A DNA stretch of 64,000 nucleotides from Putridiphycobacter sp965230195. Lineage in GTDB: Bacteria > Bacteroidota > Bacteroidia > Flavobacteriales_D > Crocinitomicaceae. The DNA is taken from positions 5,642,001-5,706,000 of the forward strand of contig OZ245997.1 in NCBI GenBank assembly GCA_965230195.1, in the 5' to 3' direction. The notes under the pieces are model-generated. The model saw only the letters and a program-made list of their open reading frames with translations, did not search any database and was not told the DNA's origin. The position numbers and the translations under genes were made by a program. Below, in pieces: positions 25,412 through 35,585 of this stretch (the stretch's first letter is position 1; each line of letters opens with the position of its first letter).

Positions 25412-26511
25412 GATAAGATTTTTTTTAATAGATGATTATTTTGAATTGTTATGTTCATTCGCTTACTAGCCTCATTTTGCTCATGTCTATACTTTAAACA
25501 GAATTTATATTTAACTAAAGCATAAATGGCAATTCCAGCTACTATTATACAGACAAGCTCCAGATTTTCAGGCACAATTACCGGAATAATAAATGACAAG
25601 GCGATTAATCCAAATGATATGAAATAACAAGTAAGACAGGCCGTTACATGATTGTCTCCTGACTGGATTAACAAATGATGATAATGATTATTGTCAGCTT
25701 TAAAAGGAGAAACACCATTGCTAATTCTGGATATAAATAATCTGGCCATATCCAGACATGGTAATAAAACTAACCCCACACTCAAAATTGAAAAATTACC
25801 CTGATCAATTGTAAATGCTTTTAGAAAAAAGGCACTCATGAGGACACCAATAAGCAGAGAACCTGTATCTCCCATAAAAATTTTCGCCGGGTTAAAATTG
25901 AATCTTAAAAAGCCTAGCAGACTTCCGGAAAATGTAAGTGCTACGGTAGCAAGACCTGTTTTTCCGGAACATAAGAAAATGATGCTAAAAACTACGGTAT
26001 TAATAAGGCCAACTCCACCCGCCAGGCCATCAATTCCATCAATTAGATTGAATGCATTAACGATACCGACCACAAGGGTGATAGTCAGTCCATAGCTAAC
26101 CAAAACAGGTATATCAAAAATATTGAATAGCCCATTCAAGCTTTCCAATCTAAACCCACCATAAAACAGAATATTTGCCGCCAAAAACTGAACGAGAAAT
26201 TTTTTCCCTGACTTTAAGTCTTTCAAATCATCAATCAATCCAATTATTGACAATAACAGTGCTGAACATATGAGGCAGAAGATTTCAATGTTAATGGGCA
26301 TCACGATCAGAATAAGTATTAAAGGAAAAATAAAACTAATTCCACCAAAAGACGGCGTTGATTTAATATGTGCTGATCTCCAGTTTGGTTCGTCCATAAA
26401 ATTACGGTTTCTAGCAATTTTAATAATTTGAGGAATGATCACCAGGCAAGCCAGGAATGATAACAATGTTAAAACTAAAATATGCAATATGTCAGGGATC
26501 AATGTTTTCAT
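25408..26511 (-). CDS. undecaprenyl-phosphate sugar-1-phosphate transferase (MraY/WecA family)
   Basis: 367 residues with about 11 membrane segments. Family motifs are DDLKDL, NAFNLIDGIDGLAGG and FMGDTGSLLIG, plus the HHLLIQSG motif (HYHH) of WecA-like enzymes. It starts polymer assembly by transferring a sugar phosphate to undecaprenyl phosphate on the cytoplasmic side. It is the initiating enzyme for the Wzx/Wzy pathway encoded here. It overlaps its neighbours by 4 bp on both sides. Confidence 0.92.
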   Translation of the reverse strand: MKTLIPDILHILVLTLLSFLACLVIIPQIIKIARNRNFMDEPNWRSAHIKSTPSFGGISFIFPLILILIVMPINIEIFCLICSALLLSIIGLIDDLKDLKSGKKFLVQFLAANILFYGGFRLESLNGLFNIFDIPVLVSYGLTITLVVGIVNAFNLIDGIDGLAGGVGLINTVVFSIIFLCSGKTGLATVALTFSGSLLGFLRFNFNPAKIFMGDTGSLLIGVLMSAFFLKAFTIDQGNFSILSVGLVLLPCLDMARLFISRISNGVSPFKADNNHYHHLLIQSGDNHVTACLTCYFISFGLIALSFIIPVIVPENLELVCIIVAGIAIYALVKYKFCLKYRHEQNEASKRMNITIQNNHLLKKILS

Positions 26512-27710
26512 AGCTCTTCAAAATATAGTGTTGGGTTTTTAAGATGACTGATACCTTGGTTTATTAAAGTTGTATTGTCTAAAGTTGAAATTTGCCCCTG
26601 TAAATTCTGCTTCTTGTAGGCATAATCAAAACCATGAATCAGGTTTTCATATCGATTGGAAATGATTTGCCAGATATATCTTCTTTGCGCTATTTCCAAC
26701 ATTTTAGAACCTAATACAATTAAATCTTTAAACGCTGTATTCTTAATTACTGATATCAGATCATTTACATTTTTAAAATAAAGTGCTTTCTGCTCTGTTG
26801 TTGCCCTATTGTATACACAATCAAAAGCAATGATTCTCAGGCCTAAATACATAGCCTCCACCAGAGACGGATTTGTTCCTCCTGCACTATGACCATGAAT
26901 ATATACTGTGCAATTTGACCTTAATACATCAAGCTTTCTTTGATCATAAATGGCGTCTATCAGGTAAATATTCTCATATTGAATATATTTTTCCTTTAAG
27001 GACTGACCATACCCGCTCTTATCCCAATTACCTACTACCACCAAAACCTGACTCAAACTTGCAAAGCTCTCAAGTATCATATGGATGTTGTTTTCAGGTT
27101 CGATTCTGGCTACTTTAAAGGCGTACGGTTGGTGCAAAAAAGGGTATTCCAAATGATCCTTTTTTTCCGGCTTAATTTTTAAAGCATGGTCTCCCCCATA
27201 TTCAATGAGGTGACTTAGTGTTTTATAGTGCCTTGAAGTGTATCTTTTTATTGCTTCATTATCGGTCACATCAGCATGTGACCACCTTACCGCAACTTTC
27301 TCTGAAAATCTCAGGAAAACTTTCGCGAACCTGTTCCATTTCGCTCTTCTCCATTCCAAACCGTCAATATTTACAATTATTTTCTTATTTGTAAATAATC
27401 GCACAAATGGAATCATTAACCCTCCTGAAACACCTAATATTACTAAGGTATCAGCTATAAAAATGGCATGAAAAATAGATATAAAATCATAAATAACGCT
27501 CTGCACACCATTGGCACTAAACGGTAAATAGTACAATCTGGCATTTTTATAATGTTTTTGTCTCTCAGACTTTTTATATGCCTTTTTGCTACAGTATACT
27601 CTTAAATTAAATGTACTATCCAGGTGATTAACCAATTGATGAGCCAACGTTTCAAATCCCCCATAACACCCGGGTACACCTACAGTTCCAATTATTGCTA
27701 CTTTTTTCAT
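26508..27710 (-). CDS. glycosyltransferase with DUF1972 N-terminal domain
   Basis: 400 residues. The N-terminal GTVGVPGCYGGFETLAHQLV is typical of DUF1972 rhamnosyl/galactosyl-type transferases. A GT4 C-terminal domain follows, with HGHSAGGTNPSLVEAMYLG carrying the conserved donor-binding glutamate. It is cytoplasmic and adds a sugar to the lipid-linked repeat unit. It is the first gene of the third polysaccharide operon, after a terminator and a regulatory palindrome. Sugar specificity unknown. Confidence 0.88.
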   Translation of the reverse strand: MKKVAIIGTVGVPGCYGGFETLAHQLVNHLDSTFNLRVYCSKKAYKKSERQKHYKNARLYYLPFSANGVQSVIYDFISIFHAIFIADTLVILGVSGGLMIPFVRLFTNKKIIVNIDGLEWRRAKWNRFAKVFLRFSEKVAVRWSHADVTDNEAIKRYTSRHYKTLSHLIEYGGDHALKIKPEKKDHLEYPFLHQPYAFKVARIEPENNIHMILESFASLSQVLVVVGNWDKSGYGQSLKEKYIQYENIYLIDAIYDQRKLDVLRSNCTVYIHGHSAGGTNPSLVEAMYLGLRIIAFDCVYNRATTEQKALYFKNVNDLISVIKNTAFKDLIVLGSKMLEIAQRRYIWQIISNRYENLIHGFDYAYKKQNLQGQISTLDNTTLINQGISHLKNPTLYFEEL

Positions 27711-27803
27711 TATTAATGCTTTACCAGCAATATTGATAAATTCATACCAAAAATTTAACTCTCTGATTTACAATTATTTATGTGTTTTTCAAATTTAGGA
27801 TCA

Positions 27804-27836
27804 TACTTTAATGGGACAAAAATTCCCAAAATGAAA
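27804..27836 (-). promoter_or_regulatory. two degenerate TCCCA-N3-TGGGA-type sites before the third polysaccharide operon
   Basis: Half-matching sites TACTT-TAA-TGGGA (27804-27816) and TCCCA-AAA-TGAAA (27824-27836), about 100 bp upstream of the transferase start at 27710. They resemble the perfect palindromes at 33138 and 40779. A TTGGTATGAATTTATC stretch nearer the start is only a partial match to a sigma54 promoter. Confidence 0.45.
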
Positions 27837-27867
27837 CAAAAAAAGAATGGCATATTACCATTCTTTT
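27834..27867 (-). terminator. terminator ending the second polysaccharide operon
   Basis: Perfect stem AAAAGAATGG/CCATTCTTTT with a 7-nt loop and a run of seven T on the minus strand, 36 bp after the stop of the transferase at 27903. Confidence 0.85.
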
Positions 27868-27902
27868 CCCATGATGACAAGTCACTACCCTCTTAGAGAG
27901 TT

Positions 27903-29039
27903 TTATATAAAATTGTTGTTGACATTTAATAATAACCACTTCCTGTTAAAATGCCGAATGGTAAATGCTGATGTATAACGGGATTTAGCATTTCTGCCCA
28001 ATTCACGGATTAGTCTTCTATCAGTTACCAGCCTTGCAATTTTGACAGCAAGTTTCTCAGGTTCGTTGTGTTTTATCAAAAAACCTGTGACACCGTCAAT
28101 AATGACTTCCCTTGCGCCACCATGATCAGTTGCAATAACCGGTTTACCGGCTGACATTGCCTCCAGTACAGTAGTAGGGAATGGATCCTTCATAACAGAT
28201 GGCACCAAACATACGTCTGCCTCATTCATTGGAATACTAATATTACTGGTGAAACCCTTAATTTCAACATATTCATTTAGTCCCTCTTCCTTAATTTTAT
28301 TCTTTAGATCTACCATTAAATGTTCATGTCCATCAAGGATCCCCCCTACGAATATGAAACGACACTTTTTCAATACACTTTCGGGTATATACTTAAGTGA
28401 ATCAATTAGCAACCATTGTCCTTTTTTAGGCATGATTCTTCCAAAAAGGTAGAAATTTAAACAGGAGCTCATTTTCTTATCTCCAACTTCAATCGGTAAA
28501 ATGCCATTGTGAAGTATCTGAGATTTTTTACTTAAAGAAGGTACGTAATCTCTCAGGCCATCTAAAACAGCTTTCGAAACACAAATTACCTTATCAGTAT
28601 AAATTTTGCATAGCCACGCTGTTACATAACCAACCAACCTCGGACGTTCAATAATTTCATGTACATGTATAAAATTAGCGATCCGTAAGCGGCTTAAAAT
28701 TATCAAGATAAAAACTGTGGAAAGCGTGTTTAAATAAGCAGACTTAAAATTATATTGATGATGTTCACGTTTAATGAAACTGATAAACTTTACCCATTCC
28801 ATGATAAACTTAAAAATACCATTGAGGGAATAAATTTTCCTATAGATAATTGGCAGATCTGGTTTTATGATAACAGTAATGTTTTGAACCTCCGATTTAA
28901 CGAAATCAACCAATGGCCCATTAAATTTCAAATAAAGTCGTTTATTAACTTGTGCTGGTAAAGCTTTAAGCGCATTTACCATTATTCGGTCAGCACCGTA
29001 TAGTTCTGATGACGGGTGAAATATTGCTATTGTTTTCAT
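27903..29039 (-). CDS. GT4-family glycosyltransferase
   Basis: 378 residues. It starts with FHPSSELYGADRIMVNAL, the acceptor-side glycine loop, and has a C-terminal GT-B half with FGRIMPKKGQWLLIDSL and PSVMKDPFPTTVLEAMSAGKPVIA, containing the donor-binding E-x7-E pattern. It adds one sugar of the repeat unit in the cytoplasm. It overlaps the upstream transferase by 4 bp and is the last gene before a terminator. Confidence 0.9.
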   Translation of the reverse strand: MKTIAIFHPSSELYGADRIMVNALKALPAQVNKRLYLKFNGPLVDFVKSEVQNITVIIKPDLPIIYRKIYSLNGIFKFIMEWVKFISFIKREHHQYNFKSAYLNTLSTVFILIILSRLRIANFIHVHEIIERPRLVGYVTAWLCKIYTDKVICVSKAVLDGLRDYVPSLSKKSQILHNGILPIEVGDKKMSSCLNFYLFGRIMPKKGQWLLIDSLKYIPESVLKKCRFIFVGGILDGHEHLMVDLKNKIKEEGLNEYVEIKGFTSNISIPMNEADVCLVPSVMKDPFPTTVLEAMSAGKPVIATDHGGAREVIIDGVTGFLIKHNEPEKLAVKIARLVTDRRLIRELGRNAKSRYTSAFTIRHFNRKWLLLNVNNNFI

Positions 29040-30292
29040 AAACCTGTATTAATTGGAAGTATACCTAACTTATGGTATAACCTTGTGATTACTTTTCCTT
29101 TGTATTCCCATGTAAAGAGTGTATTTGACCTGATTTGGTTCGATATACCATACTTGATTTGTAATTTTTCATCATAATACAGTCTTTTGAGTTGATGAGA
29201 GAACTCAACAATTGATCTTTCATAATCATTGTATTCGACTAAAGGAGATGATTGACTGACCAACTCCCCAGGACCTTCGTTGTTAAAAGAAAGCACAGGA
29301 AGACCATAACTCATAGCTTCGGTTACCACCATTCCAGCTCCCTCGTGCGACGGAAACAAAAATACGTCAGATTGAGCATAAATCTGATGCATTTCGGATC
29401 TTTCAACCCATCTAATCCAATTAATTTTTGAATCAATTTTACATGCCTGAGCAATCGCCTTAAGCCGCTGTTTTTCTGCACCTTTTCCAACCAAAACCAA
29501 TTTCACTTTTTTCTTTTCCTTAGAATCCAGCTGATGGTAAAAATGTGCAAATGCCCTAATCGTAATATCAAATCCCTTCATGTAGTGAAAGCGACCAACA
29601 GATAATACTGTAAAGTCATCACTTACTTTTTTATAATAGTTATTGATAACTTGTTCTGATGCTACAGCTGGTAGAATAACCACTTTTCCCTTGGAACCTG
29701 GCACAACACTTTCTACCGAACTATTGATCGCAAAAATGGTTTCTGTTTTATTTACTGCCACTCTGTAAAATGGGTCCAGGTTTCTCATCAACCACTTAAC
29801 ACAATAATACATCCGATCTCTGATATAACTTTTCCATCCATAAACTTTTAACAAGTATGCCTTTGGCACTTTTGGATGATGACCAATTGGTCCCCAAAAC
29901 GTCGGTTTACCAAAGAACCATAGAAAGTGAGGATGACTATCGCTATGAAAATTTAAACAATGAGCAATATCAAACCTGAGCTTATTTTTTCTGATGAAAA
30001 AAATGATAAACAACTGCCAGAAGTAGAAGTACAATACATAACCTCTTTCTCCCATCTTTTTTTTCAATCTCATAAACCAAACAGGTAAATCGAATCCATA
30101 AAATTCAATGTTCTTCATGATCGAATCCTGCCCCTCTTCAACGTACTTTTTTATATGTGGAATATTATTCTTTCTTGTGATTAAAATGACTCTGTTCGTT
30201 TTAGCAATTTCCCTTGAAATATTCCATCCGGTTCCGTCTTCAGAACCTTTAAACGGATTAACTGCATAGGCTGTAATGAGTACTGTTTTCAT
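29036..30292 (-). CDS. GT4-family glycosyltransferase
   Basis: 418 residues. The N-terminal AYAVNPFKGSEDGTGWNISREIA is the typical start of GT4 enzymes of this group. The C-terminal domain has VGRFHYMKGFDITIRAF and FPSHEGAGMVVTEAMSYGLPVLSF with both conserved glutamates. It lies 39 bp downstream of the large kinase-fusion gene and is coupled to the following transferase by a 4-bp overlap. Specificity unknown. Confidence 0.9.
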   Translation of the reverse strand: MKTVLITAYAVNPFKGSEDGTGWNISREIAKTNRVILITRKNNIPHIKKYVEEGQDSIMKNIEFYGFDLPVWFMRLKKKMGERGYVLYFYFWQLFIIFFIRKNKLRFDIAHCLNFHSDSHPHFLWFFGKPTFWGPIGHHPKVPKAYLLKVYGWKSYIRDRMYYCVKWLMRNLDPFYRVAVNKTETIFAINSSVESVVPGSKGKVVILPAVASEQVINNYYKKVSDDFTVLSVGRFHYMKGFDITIRAFAHFYHQLDSKEKKKVKLVLVGKGAEKQRLKAIAQACKIDSKINWIRWVERSEMHQIYAQSDVFLFPSHEGAGMVVTEAMSYGLPVLSFNNEGPGELVSQSSPLVEYNDYERSIVEFSHQLKRLYYDEKLQIKYGISNQIRSNTLFTWEYKGKVITRLYHKLGILPINTGL

Positions 30293-30331
30293 ACTATAGT
30301 AATTTGGTTAAAATGATGGAGAATTAATTGA

Positions 30332-32995
30332 TCAGATGATTCTGGCAAACTCAGACATAATATTGGAAACGGTTTGATCAATCCTTATGTTTTCAATAAC
30401 TCTGTATTTACTTTTTCCATACTTATTGTTAAATTCTGAAAACAATCTTTTATATTTTGTTGTCAGACGCTTAATGGTTTTTTGGTCTAACTCCTGTTTA
30501 CGTTTGTAAATGTGTTGAGGACCCGCCCACAATAAAACATTGAGTCTGGGCTTGATTACGAATAGATAAAGTAATTTTATAAACCGCTTGTTCAAACGAA
30601 TATTTGATCGTTCAGAGTCTGTAATAAAGTCAAAATAATACCTGTCGTATAACACAATTTTGCCTCTTAAAACATATCTGAAATAGACATAAATCTGCCC
30701 GATCATATAATCACAATAATAATATCCAAATCTTAAGAATGATGATAAAAAGCTTCGGTTTGTTCCCATACGAGGCGGTGTTTCCGAAGCAATTTTTTCT
30801 GCTTTAGCTTTACTGCCATGCACCATTGAACTTAAAATTGGAAAAACACCTGGTCTGTGTCTTAACATCACTACATCTTTTCTGTACTGTGACTTAATTT
30901 CTGCTCCAACTCTTTCAACAATAGTTGATTTCCCTGCACCATCTACTCCGTTTAATGTGATAATAAAGCCCCTGTTTTGAAACAGATCCTTAAATGTATC
31001 AAGAAAATAATTGAATGTATTGGTCAGTTTTTTATAGAAGGGCTGGAAAAGTTGCTTGGAAACAATTTTTTTAATCATCTTTCGCTGAATAATATCTAGA
31101 TTAAAAAACGCTGAATAACTATGCATATTTAAATTATACTTGTTATTCAAATAATCAATCCCCGAGCCCCTTTCAGCATAATTCTCGCTTCCGAAATAGG
31201 TATAATACTTCTGAGGAACCTTTGCATTGTTTAGAGAATAAAACAATAATGTATATTCCATGTCAAACCGCCTGGCAGGCACAATCACCCCATATCTGTT
31301 AGGCACCGCAGAAATTAAAACCGGTTCAATAGCCATCATTTGTTTCTGCTTTCTTTTAAACTGAGAAATCAAATCCAGACTTAAAAAACTACCATCCTTA
31401 AAAAACAATGAAATGGTTGTCATGAATGATTTATTGATTAGTTTAATACGGTGTATAAGTCTGTGTGTTTTACAATATTCGGTTATCGCTGGTAAATCCT
31501 CTTTTAATATGGCAATATCCAAATCAGACGATTCAGACAAATTATCAAGGGAATTTGCCTCAAACTTTAACATGGCATGTGGTGACTTAAGGAGTTCTTT
31601 ATAAAACTCATTGATAAATAGCTTTCTGAACGATAAACTATAATCAATATTTATGTTTGCTGATAATGCCAACTTCCACAGCCTTAATTGTGATTCCTGA
31701 TCAGCCGTCAACTCTCTTTGCAATTGAAATGCGGCCAAATAATAACTGATTGTTTTCAACAGGTACAGTTTGAAATAGTACAGTATATTGATGTGATGCG
31801 TATCAATAATTTGTTTGATCTGAGGTTTATTGCATGTTAAATAGATTTCATGCATGATCTGATCCAAATTGTGCTTTTTCAAAAAAATACCATTTTGCAT
31901 GTGAAAGTGGAAAATATCAAAAAGTGCTGGTGCTTTATACTGCGCCATTTCCCAGTCATAAACATATAATTTTTGATGGCCAACTTTGATATTCCAGGGT
32001 GTGAAATCGGAATGTGCCAGGGTTACCAAAATGTTTTTTTTAGGATCTATTTCTTTTTTTAACTGAAACAAAGCCATTTTAATGTCTTCAACTTTTGAAT
32101 GAATACTTTTCGTTTTTAAGAGACTTAAATTGTTTAATGTTTTCTCCCAAAAAGTCGTACTTTGAATTGGGAAAATCATCCTAGACTTTTTAAAAATATT
32201 TGTCAATACCCGAATGTGTGTACTAAGTATACTTGTGCATCTGATCATCCCCTTTTCCGTTTCGTTAGTTACAATTAATATGTTTGGATCGGAAGAATGA
32301 ACCACATCAGGGACAGACAAACCTTCAAATTTCATGTAATTGTACATTTGAAGCTGCTCTTTTTCATTTTTTAACAGACAAAGGCCATGCGTATTCAGGG
32401 CAATTTTAGCAAAATGCGTAACCGTACAATCTTTTTCCAAAGCCACAACAGCAGTTCTGTCATAGCCTTTGGTTCCGGTGAAGATACTATAACTGTCATA
32501 AGTAATTTCCTTTAATGAGTCTTCCAGTTTTAACTTTCTTCTGTAATTAATAACCAGGCTTCCTGAGGAAACCAACCGACCTAATTTCAAAGTACCTAAA
32601 ACCCTGTAAACAGATGCAATTAGTTTTGATCTCAAGCCCGCTACATTATAAAATTGCAGTGCCGATTTTAACTTCCCCTGTGGAAACAACCATCTCATAG
32701 TACCGTCAGGATTGTTAACAAAATTGAACTTCTTCTGTTCAAAACAGGACTTTATCTTACTTTTTCCGAAATCAAAAATCATCTCAAAATCATTCAATTG
32801 AAGATCCTTATAACAAATCACTTCATCTGCAAGGCTGACAAGAATCATTGGATCATTTTCATCACCACTTGAAAAGTTGATATCCTGATCATTAACTAAA
32901 ATGTTTAATGGATCAAATATGAATAGGTTATATTGCTTTGGTGCAAATAAATGCAGCATCAATTGAATGTCGGTTGCCGTAATTGTATTTTTCAT
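30332..32995 (-). CDS. three-domain fusion: APH-type kinase, nucleotidyltransferase-like, thymidylate-kinase-like P-loop domain
   Basis: About 887 residues from the ATG at 32995; the frame extends 15 codons upstream. After an unassigned 160-residue N-terminus comes an aminoglycoside-phosphotransferase-like kinase with the catalytic loop HSDFTPWN (about 328-335) and DWE (347-349). Next is a segment resembling a nucleotidyltransferase fold (SDLD at about 490-493, and LDL near 541). The last 210 residues form a thymidylate-kinase-like domain with P-loop GVDGAGKST (683-691) and DRYYFD. It opens the second polysaccharide operon behind a perfect palindrome. Phosphorylation or nucleotide activation of a polysaccharide component is a guess from context. 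Confidence 0.75.
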   Translation of the reverse strand: MKNTITATDIQLMLHLFAPKQYNLFIFDPLNILVNDQDINFSSGDENDPMILVSLADEVICYKDLQLNDFEMIFDFGKSKIKSCFEQKKFNFVNNPDGTMRWLFPQGKLKSALQFYNVAGLRSKLIASVYRVLGTLKLGRLVSSGSLVINYRRKLKLEDSLKEITYDSYSIFTGTKGYDRTAVVALEKDCTVTHFAKIALNTHGLCLLKNEKEQLQMYNYMKFEGLSVPDVVHSSDPNILIVTNETEKGMIRCTSILSTHIRVLTNIFKKSRMIFPIQSTTFWEKTLNNLSLLKTKSIHSKVEDIKMALFQLKKEIDPKKNILVTLAHSDFTPWNIKVGHQKLYVYDWEMAQYKAPALFDIFHFHMQNGIFLKKHNLDQIMHEIYLTCNKPQIKQIIDTHHINILYYFKLYLLKTISYYLAAFQLQRELTADQESQLRLWKLALSANINIDYSLSFRKLFINEFYKELLKSPHAMLKFEANSLDNLSESSDLDIAILKEDLPAITEYCKTHRLIHRIKLINKSFMTTISLFFKDGSFLSLDLISQFKRKQKQMMAIEPVLISAVPNRYGVIVPARRFDMEYTLLFYSLNNAKVPQKYYTYFGSENYAERGSGIDYLNNKYNLNMHSYSAFFNLDIIQRKMIKKIVSKQLFQPFYKKLTNTFNYFLDTFKDLFQNRGFIITLNGVDGAGKSTIVERVGAEIKSQYRKDVVMLRHRPGVFPILSSMVHGSKAKAEKIASETPPRMGTNRSFLSSFLRFGYYYCDYMIGQIYVYFRYVLRGKIVLYDRYYFDFITDSERSNIRLNKRFIKLLYLFVIKPRLNVLLWAGPQHIYKRKQELDQKTIKRLTTKYKRLFSEFNNKYGKSKYRVIENIRIDQTVSNIMSEFARII

Positions 32996-33137
32996 AATAT
33001 CAGTTTTACTGTATAAGAACTGTAAGAAAAAATATACCATGCAACCAACATAAAATACAAAATACTGATTAGCAATGTTTTAAGCTGTAAATATTTGTTT
33101 AGATCCTATTTTACCGTGCCACTATGAAACAAAAATG

Positions 33138-33150
33138 TCCCAATATGGGA
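33138..33150 (-). promoter_or_regulatory. TCCCA-N3-TGGGA palindrome before the second polysaccharide operon
   Basis: TCCCA-ATA-TGGGA, extended to TGTCCCA/TGGGACA arms of 7 bp, about 145 bp upstream of the ATG at 32995. It matches the sites at 40779-40791 and, as TCTCA-N3-TGAGA, at 45183-45195. Confidence 0.65.
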
Positions 33151-33190
33151 CATCTGTTTGAGGTTCTCAAATTGCATTTCAATCAAAAAA

Positions 33191-34474
33191 TTATATCAAC
33201 TTACCCCACTTAGTCATAAATATTTTATGTTTAAGTAATTCTACGGCGGTCAGCTCTTTCCTGATAGTGATTACAAAAAGTAAAATCAAAAACTGGTAAA
33301 ACAGAATCGCATAATTGGCTTCACCGAAAATGCCAAACTCGGTGAATGAATTAATCAGCACAGGAATAAAAACAGCTATAAAAAAACGATTATAAGTACT
33401 TCTTCTTTCTTTAAAAAAGTTATTTATCGTTGTAATGACCTGCCAAAACACGATAAAAAAACCAATAAAACCGAGATTCATTAAAACCTGCATAAATGTA
33501 TTGTGGGTCATTTTACCGGGATAAGTATTTAAACCCTGGAAATAATCCGTATAGTTTATTCTCATAAACCCATACCCTAAAAAAGGCTCTTTAACAATCC
33601 CCTCATTTAAAAGCGCTGTCCAAAACGGGAGTCTTCCTGTCATGCTTAAAACCTCTTCCATTCCTCCGGAATCTTTGAATATGATGTATTTCATCAAAAC
33701 CGGAACGGCAATTACAATGCCCGTAATCATCAATATTTTTAGTTTAACATTTTCTGATTTCATTACCAATATGCCCATTATCAGAACAAACCCAATTGCA
33801 GATGATCTGGATGAAGTTAAAGCTAAAACAATAATGGCAGAGACAATCATGATAATCGGCCATACCTTTATTTTGACCTGTTGTAAATATAAATATGATA
33901 AGGCAGCACCAATACTGGAAAGCATTCCTAACTCATTTGGATTCATGATCCATCCGCCAAGCCGTTTTTCTTCTCCTCCTCTCATTCCCCTGTAAAATGT
34001 ATCCGGTTCAATTACAGAACCAATGATAAAAACAATCATTATCGGGAATACTGCCCAGTTAAATATTTTGACAAGGTTAATGGAGCAGGATGGGAAATTA
34101 GTATTTACCATTTGAACAACTTGTAAAAAAATAATCACAAAAATGAAACTTTCAAACGTCATTAACCATTGTAAACCTGAATAAGCAGGGTCGGTAGACC
34201 ACGAAAGAGATGCTAGCCCCAGCAGTAAATATAAACAGTATAGAACAGGAGCCACGATCCGTTGGTATTTAAAGCTTGACAGACACCCTAACTGTCTGAT
34301 TCTTATTCGAATGATTAAGATTAGTCCGGTCATCCCAACCCTTGAAATGGTTTTAAAAACCTGATTCACTGACCGCTCCTCAACTATTGAAAAATAACCG
34401 GCAATTTTTATCAGTAAGATGACCGTTAAAATAACGGTGATGTTTCGTACGATATAGGGTAGCTTATTTTCCAT
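33191..34474 (-). CDS. O-antigen ligase/polymerase family protein (Wzy-like)
   Basis: 427 residues with about 10-11 membrane segments and a periplasmic loop that follows the GYGFMRINYTDYF and THNTFMQVLMNLGFIG motifs typical of the Wzy_C/O-antigen ligase superfamily. It most likely polymerises lipid-linked repeat units on the outer face of the inner membrane. It overlaps the upstream transferase by 11 bp and ends the first polysaccharide operon. Confidence 0.85.
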   Translation of the reverse strand: MENKLPYIVRNITVILTVILLIKIAGYFSIVEERSVNQVFKTISRVGMTGLILIIRIRIRQLGCLSSFKYQRIVAPVLYCLYLLLGLASLSWSTDPAYSGLQWLMTFESFIFVIIFLQVVQMVNTNFPSCSINLVKIFNWAVFPIMIVFIIGSVIEPDTFYRGMRGGEEKRLGGWIMNPNELGMLSSIGAALSYLYLQQVKIKVWPIIMIVSAIIVLALTSSRSSAIGFVLIMGILVMKSENVKLKILMITGIVIAVPVLMKYIIFKDSGGMEEVLSMTGRLPFWTALLNEGIVKEPFLGYGFMRINYTDYFQGLNTYPGKMTHNTFMQVLMNLGFIGFFIVFWQVITTINNFFKERRSTYNRFFIAVFIPVLINSFTEFGIFGEANYAILFYQFLILLFVITIRKELTAVELLKHKIFMTKWGKLI

Positions 34475-35585
34475 ATTCCTCTATCAATTGCTTTGAAATA
34501 TTGTTCCAGCTGAAAAGATTTTTTACCATTTTTCGGGCATTTTCACCGTAATAATTGGTATCCTTATATCGGTAACATACACTGGCCATGCTCAATGTTT
34601 TAGCCAGTTCATCAGGCGTATTTTCCTCCAGATAAAACCCGGCATAATTTTCCTGAATATAATTAACCATATTAGTTGCTCGGCTGACAATACACGGTAC
34701 CCGGAGACTTGCCGCTTCGAGAACCACACCAGGCAATCCTTCATTTCTGGAAGTAAGGCACAGGTAATCCATATTTGCTATGATATTTAACTTTTCCTGA
34801 CCAAATTTGCATCCCAGAAATTTTATGCGACTAAAAATACCCAGATCCTTTGCCATTTTCTTCAGGGCAGGCAGTTCTTTACCATCTCCAACTACCCAAA
34901 GTTGTGAAAGGTTCTGTTTTCTTTTTGCATATAATGCATATCCTTTTAATAGAATATCAAGCCCTTTTGTTTTAATGTCAATCCGACCAACAAAACCAAA
35001 AACAGGAAAATTATTCTTTTTAATGGATTTAAAATTAAATCTCAGATCATCAATATTCTGTCCATTTGGTATTAATGTATAGGGAATGTTTCCAAAAATA
35101 CGTTTTGCTCCCTCTACTTCACTTTCCCCAATAAAATGAACGCTTTTAGCATATTTGACAATTACTTTTTCAAAGAATTTAATGTAAACTCTCTTTTTTA
35201 TTGCACTCCTTTCAAGGGCAACAGTATTGTAAGCACCATGAGGGGTATAAACATAACTGAATCCATGGTATTCTATTTTTTTTGCCAAAACATAAAATTG
35301 CGGGATAAAAGCACCATGAATATGAAATATAGTATTTAAAGGTTGATTAATCAATGCAGTATCAATTGCTTTATCCAACCAAAATTTGCTAACATCTTTA
35401 AATAAAATGGTGTTATAAATTCTCGGCGGGTAATCTTTTACCGGATTTTTTGTTATTCCCCAAACGGTGACTTCGTAGCCCAGTTTAGTTTGGAATTCGG
35501 ATAAACTGTTCACTACTTTATTTACACCATTCATTCGGTTTGGGTTTGCTTTACCCAATACCACATGTACTATTTGAATATCCAT
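34464..35585 (-). CDS. GT4-family glycosyltransferase
   Basis: 373 residues. Acceptor-side HGAFIPQFYVLAKK and YTPHGAYN, and a donor-binding half with FGFVGRIDIKTKGLDILLKGY and LTSRNEGLPGVVLEAASLRVPCIV. A cytoplasmic transferase of the repeat unit. It overlaps both its neighbours, the flippase and the polymerase, which indicates tight coupling. Specificity unknown. Confidence 0.9.
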   Translation of the reverse strand: MDIQIVHVVLGKANPNRMNGVNKVVNSLSEFQTKLGYEVTVWGITKNPVKDYPPRIYNTILFKDVSKFWLDKAIDTALINQPLNTIFHIHGAFIPQFYVLAKKIEYHGFSYVYTPHGAYNTVALERSAIKKRVYIKFFEKVIVKYAKSVHFIGESEVEGAKRIFGNIPYTLIPNGQNIDDLRFNFKSIKKNNFPVFGFVGRIDIKTKGLDILLKGYALYAKRKQNLSQLWVVGDGKELPALKKMAKDLGIFSRIKFLGCKFGQEKLNIIANMDYLCLTSRNEGLPGVVLEAASLRVPCIVSRATNMVNYIQENYAGFYLEENTPDELAKTLSMASVCYRYKDTNYYGENARKMVKNLFSWNNISKQLIEEYGK

